DNA of 6,020 nt from a bacterium (GCA_021784265.1 JAJXTA010000204.1:1-6020), one strand, 5' to 3'; positions 1 to 5,242 are shown, numbered from the stretch's first letter. The notes: generated from the letters alone by a model not told the origin. Made by a program: numbers and translations.

Positions 1-608
1 CGCCTCATGTCCGCGCCGGGGCGAATCTCCACGCTCTCCGTCGGGTCAAACGCGAACACCGCCGTCGTCTCCGGGAAGGCCGCCCCAGCGAAGGTGACCT
101 GCAACGCGGCCTCGTCATCGGCGTTGCGCAACACCTGGCAGCGCCGGAGGGTGGTGGACCCGCTTTCGGAAATGGCAGGGGCGAACTCGACGACCTTCTG
201 GCCGAGGCTCGAATTCGGCGCTGGGGAACCGTCCGCGGGCGGGGCGGGGCTCTTGACGTAGATCGCGACCCGTCCTTGGGCCGAGGCGAACACCGCAGCC
301 ACGCGCTGGTTCTCGACGACGGCGTCGCCGGCGAACGCGTACTCGCGCCCGTAATAGCCCGGGTCGGAAGCCGCCTTGGCCGGATCGGCTTCGAGGGTGA
401 AGAGGTTCGAAGGCACGACCTTCCAGCCGGCGCGGTGCTCGAGGTCCCCAGCGCTGGTGAGGGGGGTGCCGGTGTCCCAGATCATGACGTTGGCGGCGGC
501 GTGCCCCAGGGCACCCGCTAACCCTCCGCCCAGCGTCGCCAGCAGGACCAACCATGCCGCCGCCCGCCAGCGCCCCAGCGGTGGCTTGCCGATGCAATCT
601 GCCTTCAT
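1..608 (-). CDS. exported protein of unknown function, 5' part (runs off window)
   Basis: The minus-strand frame starting at ATG 608-606 is open for 202 codons and continues past the left edge, so only the N-terminal part is visible. Residues 1-39 look like a signal peptide or membrane anchor: K2, K8, R13 and R15 precede the hydrophobic run AAAWLVLLATLGGGLAGAL, and a likely signal peptidase I site follows at HAAA/N. The mature protein begins NVMIWDTGTPLTSAGDLEHRAGW and continues with a beta-rich, Tyr/Val-rich composition (GYYGREYAFAGDAVVENQRVAAVFAS, then GRVAIYVKS), with no cysteine pairs or catalytic motif that I can identify. I do not recognise the family. The mixed but continuous protein-like composition, the signal peptide and the divergent placement from the DUF1080 gene support a real gene. 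No Shine-Dalgarno sequence is evident before the start. Extracytoplasmic location is inferred; function is unknown. Confidence 0.8.
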   Translation of the reverse strand, partial: MKADCIGKPPLGRWRAAAWLVLLATLGGGLAGALGHAAANVMIWDTGTPLTSAGDLEHRAGWKVVPSNLFTLEADPAKAASDPGYYGREYAFAGDAVVENQRVAAVFASAQGRVAIYVKSPAPPADGSPAPNSSLGQKVVEFAPAISESGSTTLRRCQVLRNADDEAALQVTFAGAAFPETTAVFAFDPTESVEIRPGADMR

Positions 609-830
609 AGCCGTGACTCGTTCAACCCGATCCGCGCAGTCCCGGCCCCTGGCTTGCCTTGGCGCGGTCGCGCCGGCCCGGCGGCTCGGGATCGAGGACG
701 AGCAGACTCTAGCCGCGAGTTCTGGACCGTTTCAAGCTCCGTGGTCTTTTGCGGACAAGTCGCCCGCGGCGATCGCGCTTGTCTCGCCGCCGGCTGACGC
801 TCAAAGTGCGACCACATCGATCGCGCGATT
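609..830. promoter_or_regulatory. divergent intergenic region
   Basis: This 222-bp gap separates the two divergent starts at 608 (minus) and 831 (plus) and must hold the promoters of both genes. One candidate minus-strand promoter is listed separately. For the plus-strand gene I see no good -35/-10 pair and no Shine-Dalgarno sequence before ATG 831. Frames that stay open through this stretch overlap both flanking genes and have low-complexity Arg/Ala/Pro-rich translations typical of GC-rich shadow frames. Confidence 0.5.
706..735 (-). promoter_or_regulatory. candidate sigma70-type promoter for the gene at 608
   Basis: Read on the minus strand, TTGAAA (735-730) is followed after 18 bp by TAGAGT (711-706). 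This matches the sigma70 consensus at 5 of 6 and 4 of 6 positions. Transcription would begin near 699 and leave a leader of about 90 nt before the ATG at 608. The match is moderate and such pairs occur by chance, so this is only a candidate. Confidence 0.3.
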
Positions 831-1436
831 ATGATCCGAAAGTCTCTCCCGCTTTTAGCGTTGCTCACCGCGGCCTTCAGCGTGGCCGGCGCCCAGGCCG
901 AGTCCAACTGGGTCTCCCTCTTCAACGGCAAGGACCTCACCGGGTGGACGGTCCATGGCAAGGCCAAGTGGTCGGTCGAGAACGGCGTCTTGGTGGGGAT
1001 CGGCGGCATGGGCCACATCTATACGGACGCCACCTGCACCGACTTCGAAGCCAAAGGTATGTTCCGCGTCACGAACCAAGGGGCCATCCCCAACAGCGGC
1101 TTTTATTTCCGCGCCAACCCGCCCGCGGGCCATCCGGACGATTTCCCGCGGGGGTACGAAGCCCAGATTTGCAACCACGGCCAGGGCTACACCGGCTGGC
1201 TCTGGAAGCCCGGCACCCCCACGGGCCAGGCCACCGCGCTCCTCACCAAAGACGGCGAATGGTTTCGCTACCGCATCCGCGCGGTCGGCAGCCACATTCA
1301 ATTCTGGATCAACGACCAGCCGGTCATGACCTACGATGATACCGAGTACAAGACCGGCCACTTCGCCATTCAAGGGCACAACCCCGGCATGAAGGTCGAA
1401 GCCAAGGAATTGTATTATCGGGACCTGAGCAAGTAG
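831..1436 (+). CDS. secreted DUF1080 (3-keto-disaccharide hydrolase family) protein
   Basis: This 201-residue protein is a complete single-domain member of the DUF1080 / 3-keto-disaccharide hydrolase family (Pfam PF06439), a concanavalin-like beta-sandwich fold abundant in Verrucomicrobia, Planctomycetes and Bacteroidetes. Residues 1-23 form a signal peptide (R3, K4, hydrophobic core LPLLALLTAAFSVAG, cleavage after AQA). Family landmarks follow in order: SLFNGKDLTGW (29-39), NGVLVG (51-56), NSGFYFR (88-94), GYEAQI (108-113), a DGEWFRYRIRA segment (141-151) with FWINDQPV (158-165), and the closing GHFAIQGHNPG (176-186). Some family members hydrolyse 3-keto-glycosides in the periplasm; that activity is inferred here and the substrate cannot be read from sequence. 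The start is fixed by the signal peptide; no Shine-Dalgarno site is visible. The gene stands alone, divergent from the gene ending at 608 and followed by a 277-bp gap. Confidence 0.93.
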   Translation: MIRKSLPLLALLTAAFSVAGAQAESNWVSLFNGKDLTGWTVHGKAKWSVENGVLVGIGGMGHIYTDATCTDFEAKGMFRVTNQGAIPNSGFYFRANPPAGHPDDFPRGYEAQICNHGQGYTGWLWKPGTPTGQATALLTKDGEWFRYRIRAVGSHIQFWINDQPVMTYDDTEYKTGHFAIQGHNPGMKVEAKELYYRDLSK

Positions 1437-1543
1437 CCTTTGACCCTGGCCTAGACGACGATCTGGGCCGGTTGGTAAGGTCGCCTGCCCGCCCCAGGGG
1501 TGTGCCGTTTTGCCCCACAGATTCTGCTATAGACCACCAAACT

Positions 1544-1650
1544 GTTCGCGCCGAGCCGCCTATCAGGGCCCCGATCCCGCCAACGACGGGAGAGCGGTGG
1601 GTCGGCACAGGGCCACCCGCAACGACTCTCGCAAGGAAGTATATTGATTC
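1544..1650 (+). repeat. dispersed repeat, copy B
   Basis: Positions 1544-1602 align without gaps to the reverse complement of 5142-5200, with 46 of 59 bases identical. The block ends in a shared 11-mer, GAGCGGTGGGT (1592-1602), and also contains a shared ATCCCG. Beyond 1602 the match weakens but resembles copy A again around CGCAACGACTCTCGCAAG (1618-1635). The copy starts about 107 bp after the DUF1080 stop codon and points in the same direction as that gene. Substitutions are spread over all three codon positions, which argues for a non-coding repeat. No flanking target duplication or terminal inverted repeat was found by eye. Confidence 0.65.
1594..1620 (+). other. hairpin at the end of repeat copy B
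   Basis: GCGGTGG (1594-1600) can pair with CCACCCGC (1613-1620) if one C is bulged, enclosing a 12-nt loop. It begins inside the conserved end of the repeat block. There is no T-run after it, so it is not a classical intrinsic terminator, though it could be an RNA structure in the 3' region of the DUF1080 transcript. Confidence 0.3.
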
Positions 1651-1652
1651 TC

Positions 1653-1681
1653 TTGGTGCAACCCACGGCATTATCAATTAT
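1653..1681 (+). promoter_or_regulatory. candidate promoter of the lipoprotein gene
   Basis: TTGGTG (1653-1658) and AATTAT (1676-1681) are separated by 17 bp within the only AT-rich patch nearby (about 1635-1702). The hexamers match the sigma70 consensus at 3 of 6 and 4 of 6 positions, so the local base composition is better evidence than the hexamers. Other placements within the patch are possible. Confidence 0.25.
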
Positions 1682-1702
1682 GTCTTGATACTCACTTCTG
1701 TT

Positions 1703-1708
1703 AAGGTG
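1703..1708 (+). promoter_or_regulatory. ribosome binding site of the lipoprotein gene
   Basis: AAGGTG lies 5 nt before ATG 1714, the clearest Shine-Dalgarno-like site in the window. It fixes the start of the lipoprotein, which otherwise has an unusually long hydrophilic N-terminus for a signal peptide. Confidence 0.5.
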
Positions 1709-1713
1709 TCGTC

Positions 1714-2154
1714 ATGAATCAACAACCCAACGAGTTGGACGGCCGACAACGACAAACACCACGCCAATCCCGCCTGCTGGGTGGGCTGGCCCTCCTGTCG
1801 GCGCTGGTCGGGGCCGGCTGCAAGCAGGAGGCGAAACTCACGGCGGACACCGACCCCGTCGGCACCTACGCCCTGGTGAGCGTCGATGGGAATAAGGTGC
1901 CCTGCACAGTGCGGCACGAAGGCCATGCGCTGGCGGTCCAGTCCGGCGCGTTCACCCTCAACGCCGATGGCACCTGCCGCAGCCAGATCACCTTGGCCGG
2001 CCGCGACGCTGCCATTGAGGTCAAGGCGACGTACACGCGCCAAGGCTCAAAACTCACCATGCAGTGGCAGGGGGCTGGCTCGACCACCGGCATGCTCGAA
2101 AGTAACACATTCACCATGGAGAATGAGGGGATGGTCTTCGCCTACCGAAAGTAA
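1714..2154 (+). CDS. small lipocalin-like lipoprotein
   Basis: This 146-residue protein has an extended, Arg/Gln-rich N-terminus (R11, R13, R17, R20), a hydrophobic stretch LLGGLALLSALVGAG (21-35) and a lipobox-type cysteine at C36 (LVGAGC). It should therefore be exported and lipid-anchored, with a mature part of about 111 residues. G at -3 is weaker than the usual L. The mature domain looks like a small antiparallel beta-barrel of the lipocalin-like type: DPVGTYALVSVDGNKVP (47-63), then FTLNADGTC (80-88), an EVKATYTRQGSKLTMQW segment (102-118) and SNTFTMENEGMVFAY (130-144). This 'GTY-LVSVDG / F-L-ADGTC / Y-x2-GS-L-M-W / F-M' layout recurs in lipocalin-like proteins of uncharacterised function. 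C64 and C88 might form a disulphide. The next gene starts 67 bp downstream on the same strand, so the two may be co-transcribed. The ligand is unknown. Confidence 0.8.
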   Translation: MNQQPNELDGRQRQTPRQSRLLGGLALLSALVGAGCKQEAKLTADTDPVGTYALVSVDGNKVPCTVRHEGHALAVQSGAFTLNADGTCRSQITLAGRDAAIEVKATYTRQGSKLTMQWQGAGSTTGMLESNTFTMENEGMVFAYRK

Positions 2155-2161
2155 AGCGACC

Positions 2162-2180
2162 GCGGTTGGGAGCAACCCGC
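2162..2180 (+). other. small hairpin after the lipoprotein gene
   Basis: GCGGTTG (2162-2168) pairs with CAACCCGC (2173-2180) around a 4-nt GGAG loop, with one bulged C. It begins 8 nt after the lipoprotein stop codon. It lacks a T-run, so it may attenuate or protect the transcript end rather than terminate, and the membrane-protein gene could still be read through. Confidence 0.3.
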
Positions 2181-2221
2181 CAGCGCTTGACTGGGCGGCG
2201 CGACCGCGTAGGCTGGGGCCC

Positions 2222-3253
2222 GTGAACCCCGCGCCCCTCCACGACGGCCCGCCCCCTTCGCCGGTCCCTGACTTCAAAGACCGCCGCACCGGCCTGTTGG
2301 TCTTCGGCATCCTCGACATCCTGTTGGGCGTCCTATGCGTATTGCTGGTCGGGCTCATGGTGCTTGGCCAAGCCATGGTGTCGCGGACGGCCGCGACCGC
2401 TCTTTCCACCCGGATGCTGCTCCCCGGTATGCTCTTCTATCTGGCGCTGGCGGCGGCCTTCGTCTGGCTCGGCATTGGCTCGATCCGCTGCCGTCGCTGG
2501 GCGCGGGCCCTGGCGCTGATCCTCGCCTGGAGCTGGCTGTGTGTCGGCGTGATCAGCGTGCCGGTCACAGGGTTCGTCCTCCCGCGTGCCCTCGCCGATG
2601 CCTCCGCCACCGGCCAAACACTACCGCGTGGCCTGCTGACCGTTGTGCTCGTATTCCAACTCGTTCTCATGACGCTGTTGCTGGTGGTGCTGCCGGCCGT
2701 GCTCGTCTGCTTCTACCAGAGCCGCCACGTGAAGGCCACCTGCCAGGCCTGCGATCCCACTCCTCGCTGGACCGATGCCTGCCCACTACCCGTGCTGGCG
2801 GTGGCGTGCTGGCTGTGGTTGGGATCGGTCATGATCCTGAGCCTCCCGCTGGTCTGTGGCGGCGTGCTCCCCCTTTTCGGCGCCATCGTCTCGGGCTGGC
2901 CGGGGACACTGCTGGACGGGGTCCTGGCGGTTCTCTGGTTCTGGCTGGGACGTCTGTGGTATCAACTCAAGCCGGCCGGATGGTGGCTGTTTGTGGCGGC
3001 CCTGGTTGTGCTCAGTCTCTCCAACCTGATGACTTTCTCCCACGTGGACCTTATGGAACTTTATCGAAAGATGGGCTACCCGGAGGCGCAACTTGACCTG
3101 ATCCGCCGCCAGGGATGGCTTTCAAACCGGTTCCTGGTGTGGATTTCGGTGGCTTCGCTCGTGCCGATGCTCGGCTACCTGCTCTGGGTCAAAGGCTTCT
3201 TCCTCCCCGGCCCTCACCACGGCGAACACCATGTCGGTGGCGCGGCGGCGTAG
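2222..3253 (+). CDS. multi-pass inner-membrane protein of unknown function
   Basis: This is a 343-residue protein if translation starts at GTG 2222. That codon immediately precedes the polar, Pro-rich N-terminus (NPAPLHDGPPPSPVPDFKDRRTG) and the first membrane segment. The same frame stays open upstream into the lipoprotein gene, but the translation there is Arg/Ser/Pro shadow sequence. About eight hydrophobic helices are visible at roughly 25-48, 66-87, 93-118, 137-164, 190-211, 222-243, 252-272 and 303-323. They are joined by short Arg-rich turns (IRCRRWARA at 88-96) and an Arg/Lys-containing loop with a Cys pair (CQACDPTPRWTDACP, C174, C177 and C187). A second loop (273-302) holds MELYRKMGYPE. 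The C-terminus is His/Gly-rich (PHHGEHHVGG). I recognise no transporter signature or catalytic motif. It follows the lipoprotein by 67 bp on the same strand and may be co-expressed with it. Integral membrane location is well supported; function is unknown. Confidence 0.85.
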   Translation: MNPAPLHDGPPPSPVPDFKDRRTGLLVFGILDILLGVLCVLLVGLMVLGQAMVSRTAATALSTRMLLPGMLFYLALAAAFVWLGIGSIRCRRWARALALILAWSWLCVGVISVPVTGFVLPRALADASATGQTLPRGLLTVVLVFQLVLMTLLLVVLPAVLVCFYQSRHVKATCQACDPTPRWTDACPLPVLAVACWLWLGSVMILSLPLVCGGVLPLFGAIVSGWPGTLLDGVLAVLWFWLGRLWYQLKPAGWWLFVAALVVLSLSNLMTFSHVDLMELYRKMGYPEAQLDLIRRQGWLSNRFLVWISVASLVPMLGYLLWVKGFFLPGPHHGEHHVGGAAA

Positions 3254-3437
3254 GGCCAGGCGGGCGTCAACTGCCGCCTCCACCGCTTATGGCGCCATCA
3301 GCACCAATGCGGACGAGACGCTATGGCGGCAAGCTGATGCGCGAGCGCGATATGACGATGACGGCGTTGTGGTCCTCACCCTCCCCACGGGCTGCGGGCA
3401 AAGGGCGACCCCGGGCTTTCCTCGAGACCTGGAGCCG
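3254..3437. other. intergenic region upstream of the DUF72 gene
   Basis: This 184-bp stretch lies between the membrane protein and the preferred DUF72 start. It is open in the DUF72 frame from ATG 3231, but the translation is poorly protein-like and precedes the conserved domain. It contains a perfect 10-bp palindrome, ATGGCGCCAT (3289-3298), and a hairpin described separately. I see no clear promoter. Confidence 0.4.
3258..3279 (+). terminator. possible terminator hairpin after the membrane-protein gene
   Basis: AGGCGG (3258-3263) is a perfect complement of CCGCCT (3274-3279), with a 10-nt loop. It starts 5 nt after the membrane-protein stop codon. The position suits a transcript end, but the 6-bp stem has no T-run, so it may be a transcript-stabilising stem-loop, a pause site or chance in GC-rich DNA. 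Confidence 0.25.
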
Positions 3438-4400
3438 ATGGAACTGGGCGGCATGACCTTTCCCCGCGAAGCGCTGGCCGAGCGAGTCGCCTCACTGGGA
3501 GTCCAGGGCGTTTACATCGGCACATCCTCGTGGAAGTACCCCGGCTGGTGCGGCAAGCTCTACGACCCCGGCCGCTACGAATACCGCGGCAAGTTCGCGC
3601 CAACCCGGTTCGAGCGGGATTGCCTGACCGAATACGCCGAGGTTTTCAAAACGGTTTGCGTCGATGCCGCCTACCACAGCTTCCCCCGCCCGCACCCCTT
3701 GGAGAGACTGGCCAACCAGACACCGGACGACTTCGTGTTCGGGCTGAAGGTCACGGACACCGTCACGACCAAGCGGTTCGCGAACCTCGAGCGGTTCGGC
3801 CGGCAGGCCGGCAAGCCCAACGAGAACTTCCTCAACGCCGACCTCTTCAGCAAGGCCTTCCTCAAGCCGTGTGAGACCGTCCGCCCGCGCATTGGCCTGT
3901 TGATGTTCGAGTTTTCCCGGTGCTGGCCGTCGGACTACGCGCAGGGCCGCGCCTTTATCGCCGACCTCGACCGGTTCCTGAGCCGCTTGCCCCAAGGCTG
4001 GCGGTACGGAGTCGAGCTGCGCAACCGCAACTGGCTCAAGCCGGAATACTTCGAGTGTCTCGCCCGGCACCGCGTCGCGCACGTCTTCAATTCCGGGGAG
4101 GCGATGCCGTCCGCGGGCGCGCAGATGGCTCTGCCGGGCAGCCGGCCAAATCCGGACTTGGTTGCCGCCAGATTCCTGCTCAAGCCAGGCCGCCGGTACG
4201 AGGAGGCCGTCCAGGCGTTCCAGCCATACGACCGGGTGAAGGAAGCAAACCCCGAGGCGCGACAAGCGGGTGCGGCCCTCCTCCACGAGGGCACCGCCAA
4301 TCCCCGGCGCAGAACCTACATCTACCTGAACAATCGCCTGGAAGGCAATGCGCTGGAGACCATCGCGGCGATGATGGATCTGGCTGCCCAACCGCATTGA
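3438..4400 (+). CDS. DUF72 (YecE-like) family protein
   Basis: The 320-residue product from ATG 3438 belongs to the DUF72 family (Pfam PF01904, COG1801, E. coli YecE-like), cytoplasmic proteins with a TIM-barrel-like fold and no firmly established activity. Diagnostic elements are the opening VYIGTSSWKYPGWCGKLYDP (25-44), the FKTVCVDAAYHSFPRP segment (70-85), FVFGLKVTDTVT (99-110), RIGLLMFEF (151-159), the VELRNRNWL motif (192-200, equivalent to the family's VEFR...W), and the closing YIYLNNRLEGNA (294-305, equivalent to YVYFNN...G.A). All core elements are present and the protein looks intact. ATG 3453 (MTFPREAL) is an in-frame alternative giving 315 residues. ATG 3231 would add 69 Arg/Ala-rich residues and overlap the previous gene, so I rejected it. 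GGAG at 3431-3434 lies only 3 nt from ATG 3438 and would be better spaced for a later start. The pseudopilin gene follows after 17 bp, so the two may be co-transcribed. Confidence 0.9.
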   Translation: MELGGMTFPREALAERVASLGVQGVYIGTSSWKYPGWCGKLYDPGRYEYRGKFAPTRFERDCLTEYAEVFKTVCVDAAYHSFPRPHPLERLANQTPDDFVFGLKVTDTVTTKRFANLERFGRQAGKPNENFLNADLFSKAFLKPCETVRPRIGLLMFEFSRCWPSDYAQGRAFIADLDRFLSRLPQGWRYGVELRNRNWLKPEYFECLARHRVAHVFNSGEAMPSAGAQMALPGSRPNPDLVAARFLLKPGRRYEEAVQAFQPYDRVKEANPEARQAGAALLHEGTANPRRRTYIYLNNRLEGNALETIAAMMDLAAQPH

Positions 4401-4417
4401 GCGCGGATCAACCGTCC

Positions 4418-5077
4418 ATGCAAGCGGCCATCTCACCTGCCCGGAGTGCGCCGGATGCTCGCGCGCTCACGTTGCTTGAGCTGCTGGTGGTGATCGCCAT
4501 CCTCGCGCTCCTCGCTTGGATGCTGCTCCCCGCCATTACTCGCCGGGAAGCCCGGTCGCCCATCATCGAATGCGCGTACCACCTGAAACGGATTGGCATC
4601 GCCCTTCGCCAGTTTGCAGCGGACCACCGGGACCGCTTCCCGATGGAAATCTCGACGAATCAGGGTGGCAGCCTCGAGTGGGGGGGACAGGCCTCCCGGC
4701 ACTTTCTCGCCATCACGAACGATCTCGCCACGCCGCGGGTCCTCCTCTGTCCCACCGACAAGGAGCGCACATCGGCCCGAGATTGGCTGTCCTTCGGCAA
4801 CCAGAACCTCAGCTATTTCATCAGCTTGGACGCCGACCGACACGAACCGCAGATGATCCTGGCCAGTGACCGCATCGTCTCTCTGGGCGCATTACCGGCA
4901 CGGCGTGGCCTCATGACGCTGACCACCAACCGTTTGGTGGGGTTCTTCCCGGCGATTCACCGCCATCGCACCATCGTTCTACTGGCCGACGGAAGTGTGA
5001 TTATATGCACGCCAGCGCAGGTCCGCGACCAACTGCAGAAGGCCGAGAACCCCAGAAACCGCGTTGCGATACCCTGA
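4418..5077 (+). CDS. prepilin-like (type II secretion pseudopilin-like) H-X9-DG protein
   Basis: This 219-residue protein begins with a type IV prepilin N-terminus: a short leader (MQAAISPARSAPDARA), then LTLLELLVVIAILALLAWMLLPA. Cleavage would fall at A16/L17, with the conserved Glu at mature position +5 (E21). Ala at -1 replaces the usual Gly and Leu at +1 replaces the usual Phe. The hydrophobic N-terminal helix is followed by an amphipathic region (CAYHLKRIGIALRQFAADHRDRFP, 52-75), a VLLCPTDKERTSA segment (108-120) resembling the 'CPxD' region of this group, and H181-X9-D191-G192, the 'H-X9-DG' motif (TIGR04294-type) found on large paralogous sets of such proteins in Verrucomicrobia and Planctomycetes. 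These are presumed membrane- or fibre-associated pseudopilins processed by PilD-like peptidase; the role of any one copy is unknown. The gene starts 17 bp after the DUF72 stop codon, with no strong ribosome binding site, and converges on the HEAT-like gene. Confidence 0.85.
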   Translation: MQAAISPARSAPDARALTLLELLVVIAILALLAWMLLPAITRREARSPIIECAYHLKRIGIALRQFAADHRDRFPMEISTNQGGSLEWGGQASRHFLAITNDLATPRVLLCPTDKERTSARDWLSFGNQNLSYFISLDADRHEPQMILASDRIVSLGALPARRGLMTLTTNRLVGFFPAIHRHRTIVLLADGSVIICTPAQVRDQLQKAENPRNRVAIP

Positions 5078-5103
5078 TGACGCTGAAGCAAGCGCCGGCC
5101 CTT

Positions 5104-5200
5104 GATTATAACGGGTTGCGAAACGACTTGCCGATAGTCGCACCCACCGCTCGCCCGCCCTTGCCGGGATCGCGGCGTGGATGGGCGCCCCAGCGCAAAC
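5104..5200 (-). repeat. dispersed repeat, copy A
   Basis: The reverse complement of 5142-5200 aligns without gaps to 1544-1602, with 46 of 59 identities. The block ends in the shared 11-mer GAGCGGTGGGT (plus-strand coordinates 5142-5152). Weaker similarity continues to about 5104, including a TCGCAA element seen in both copies. On the minus strand the copy starts about 72 bp after the HEAT-like gene's stop codon and points in that gene's direction, mirroring the placement of copy B behind the DUF1080 gene. No transposase or flanking duplication is seen; a small non-autonomous element or intergenic repeat family is the likely explanation. Confidence 0.65.
5124..5140. other. hairpin at the end of repeat copy A
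   Basis: CGACT (5124-5128) and AGTCG (5136-5140) form a perfect 5-bp stem with a 7-nt loop, directly after the conserved end of the repeat block on the minus strand. Copy B has a different hairpin at the equivalent place (1594-1620). Confidence 0.3.
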
Positions 5201-5213
5201 ACGTTCGCAAGGA

Positions 5214-5242
5214 CCCAAAGGCGAGGCGCGTCCCGCTTTGGG
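5214..5242. terminator. possible bidirectional terminator hairpin between convergent genes
   Basis: CCCAAAG (5214-5220) and CTTTGGG (5236-5242) form a perfect 7-bp stem. Two more pairs are possible if one G is bulged (CCCAAAGGCG against CGCTTTGGG). It lies between the two converging stop codons, nearer to the HEAT-like gene (30 nt from its stop). There is no T-run on either strand, so intrinsic termination is uncertain. It may instead be part of the repeat element. Confidence 0.35.

Larger units (their letters stand above)
1437..1713. other. intergenic region with repeat copy B and AT-rich leader
   Basis: This 277-bp gap has two parts. The first two thirds are GC-rich and hold one copy of a dispersed repeat (listed separately). 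The last 80 bp or so are strikingly AT-rich for this window and probably contain the promoter and leader of the lipoprotein gene. Open frames crossing it on either strand do not resemble proteins. Confidence 0.55.

Noticed and set aside
115..597. Minus-strand open frame inside the exported-protein gene
   Set aside because: The Arg/Gly/Pro-rich composition is typical of a GC-rich shadow. The neighbouring minus-strand frame from ATG 608 has a signal peptide and a normal composition.
605..1018. Minus-strand open frame across the divergent region and the start of the DUF1080 gene
   Set aside because: It overlaps the signal peptide and domain start of a well-supported gene and would span the promoters; its composition is unremarkable.
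1544..1602. Short peptide shared by both repeat copies (reading GERWV in the same frame)
   Set aside because: The 13 substitutions fall at all codon positions (6, 3 and 4), with no third-position bias, so the peptide similarity only reflects DNA similarity.
1886..2221. Upstream extension of the membrane-protein frame into the lipoprotein gene
   Set aside because: The translation there is Arg/Ser/Pro-rich shadow sequence overlapping a gene with a signal peptide, lipobox and ribosome binding site. GTG 2222 precedes the first sensible residues.
3289..3298. Perfect palindrome ATGGCGCCAT as an operator
   Set aside because: A single 10-bp palindrome in GC-rich DNA is expected by chance, and nothing else supports a binding site.
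3376..3410. CCTCACCCTCCCC-type sequence resembling a degenerate intergenic repeat ('SPSPR' when translated)
   Set aside because: The resemblance is short and low-complexity, and no second copy is visible in the window.
3492..4436. Long minus-strand open frame of 314 codons opposite the DUF72 gene
   Set aside because: It is the antisense shadow of a strongly supported DUF72 domain; its translation is Val/Gly/Arg/Glu-rich without any recognisable motif.
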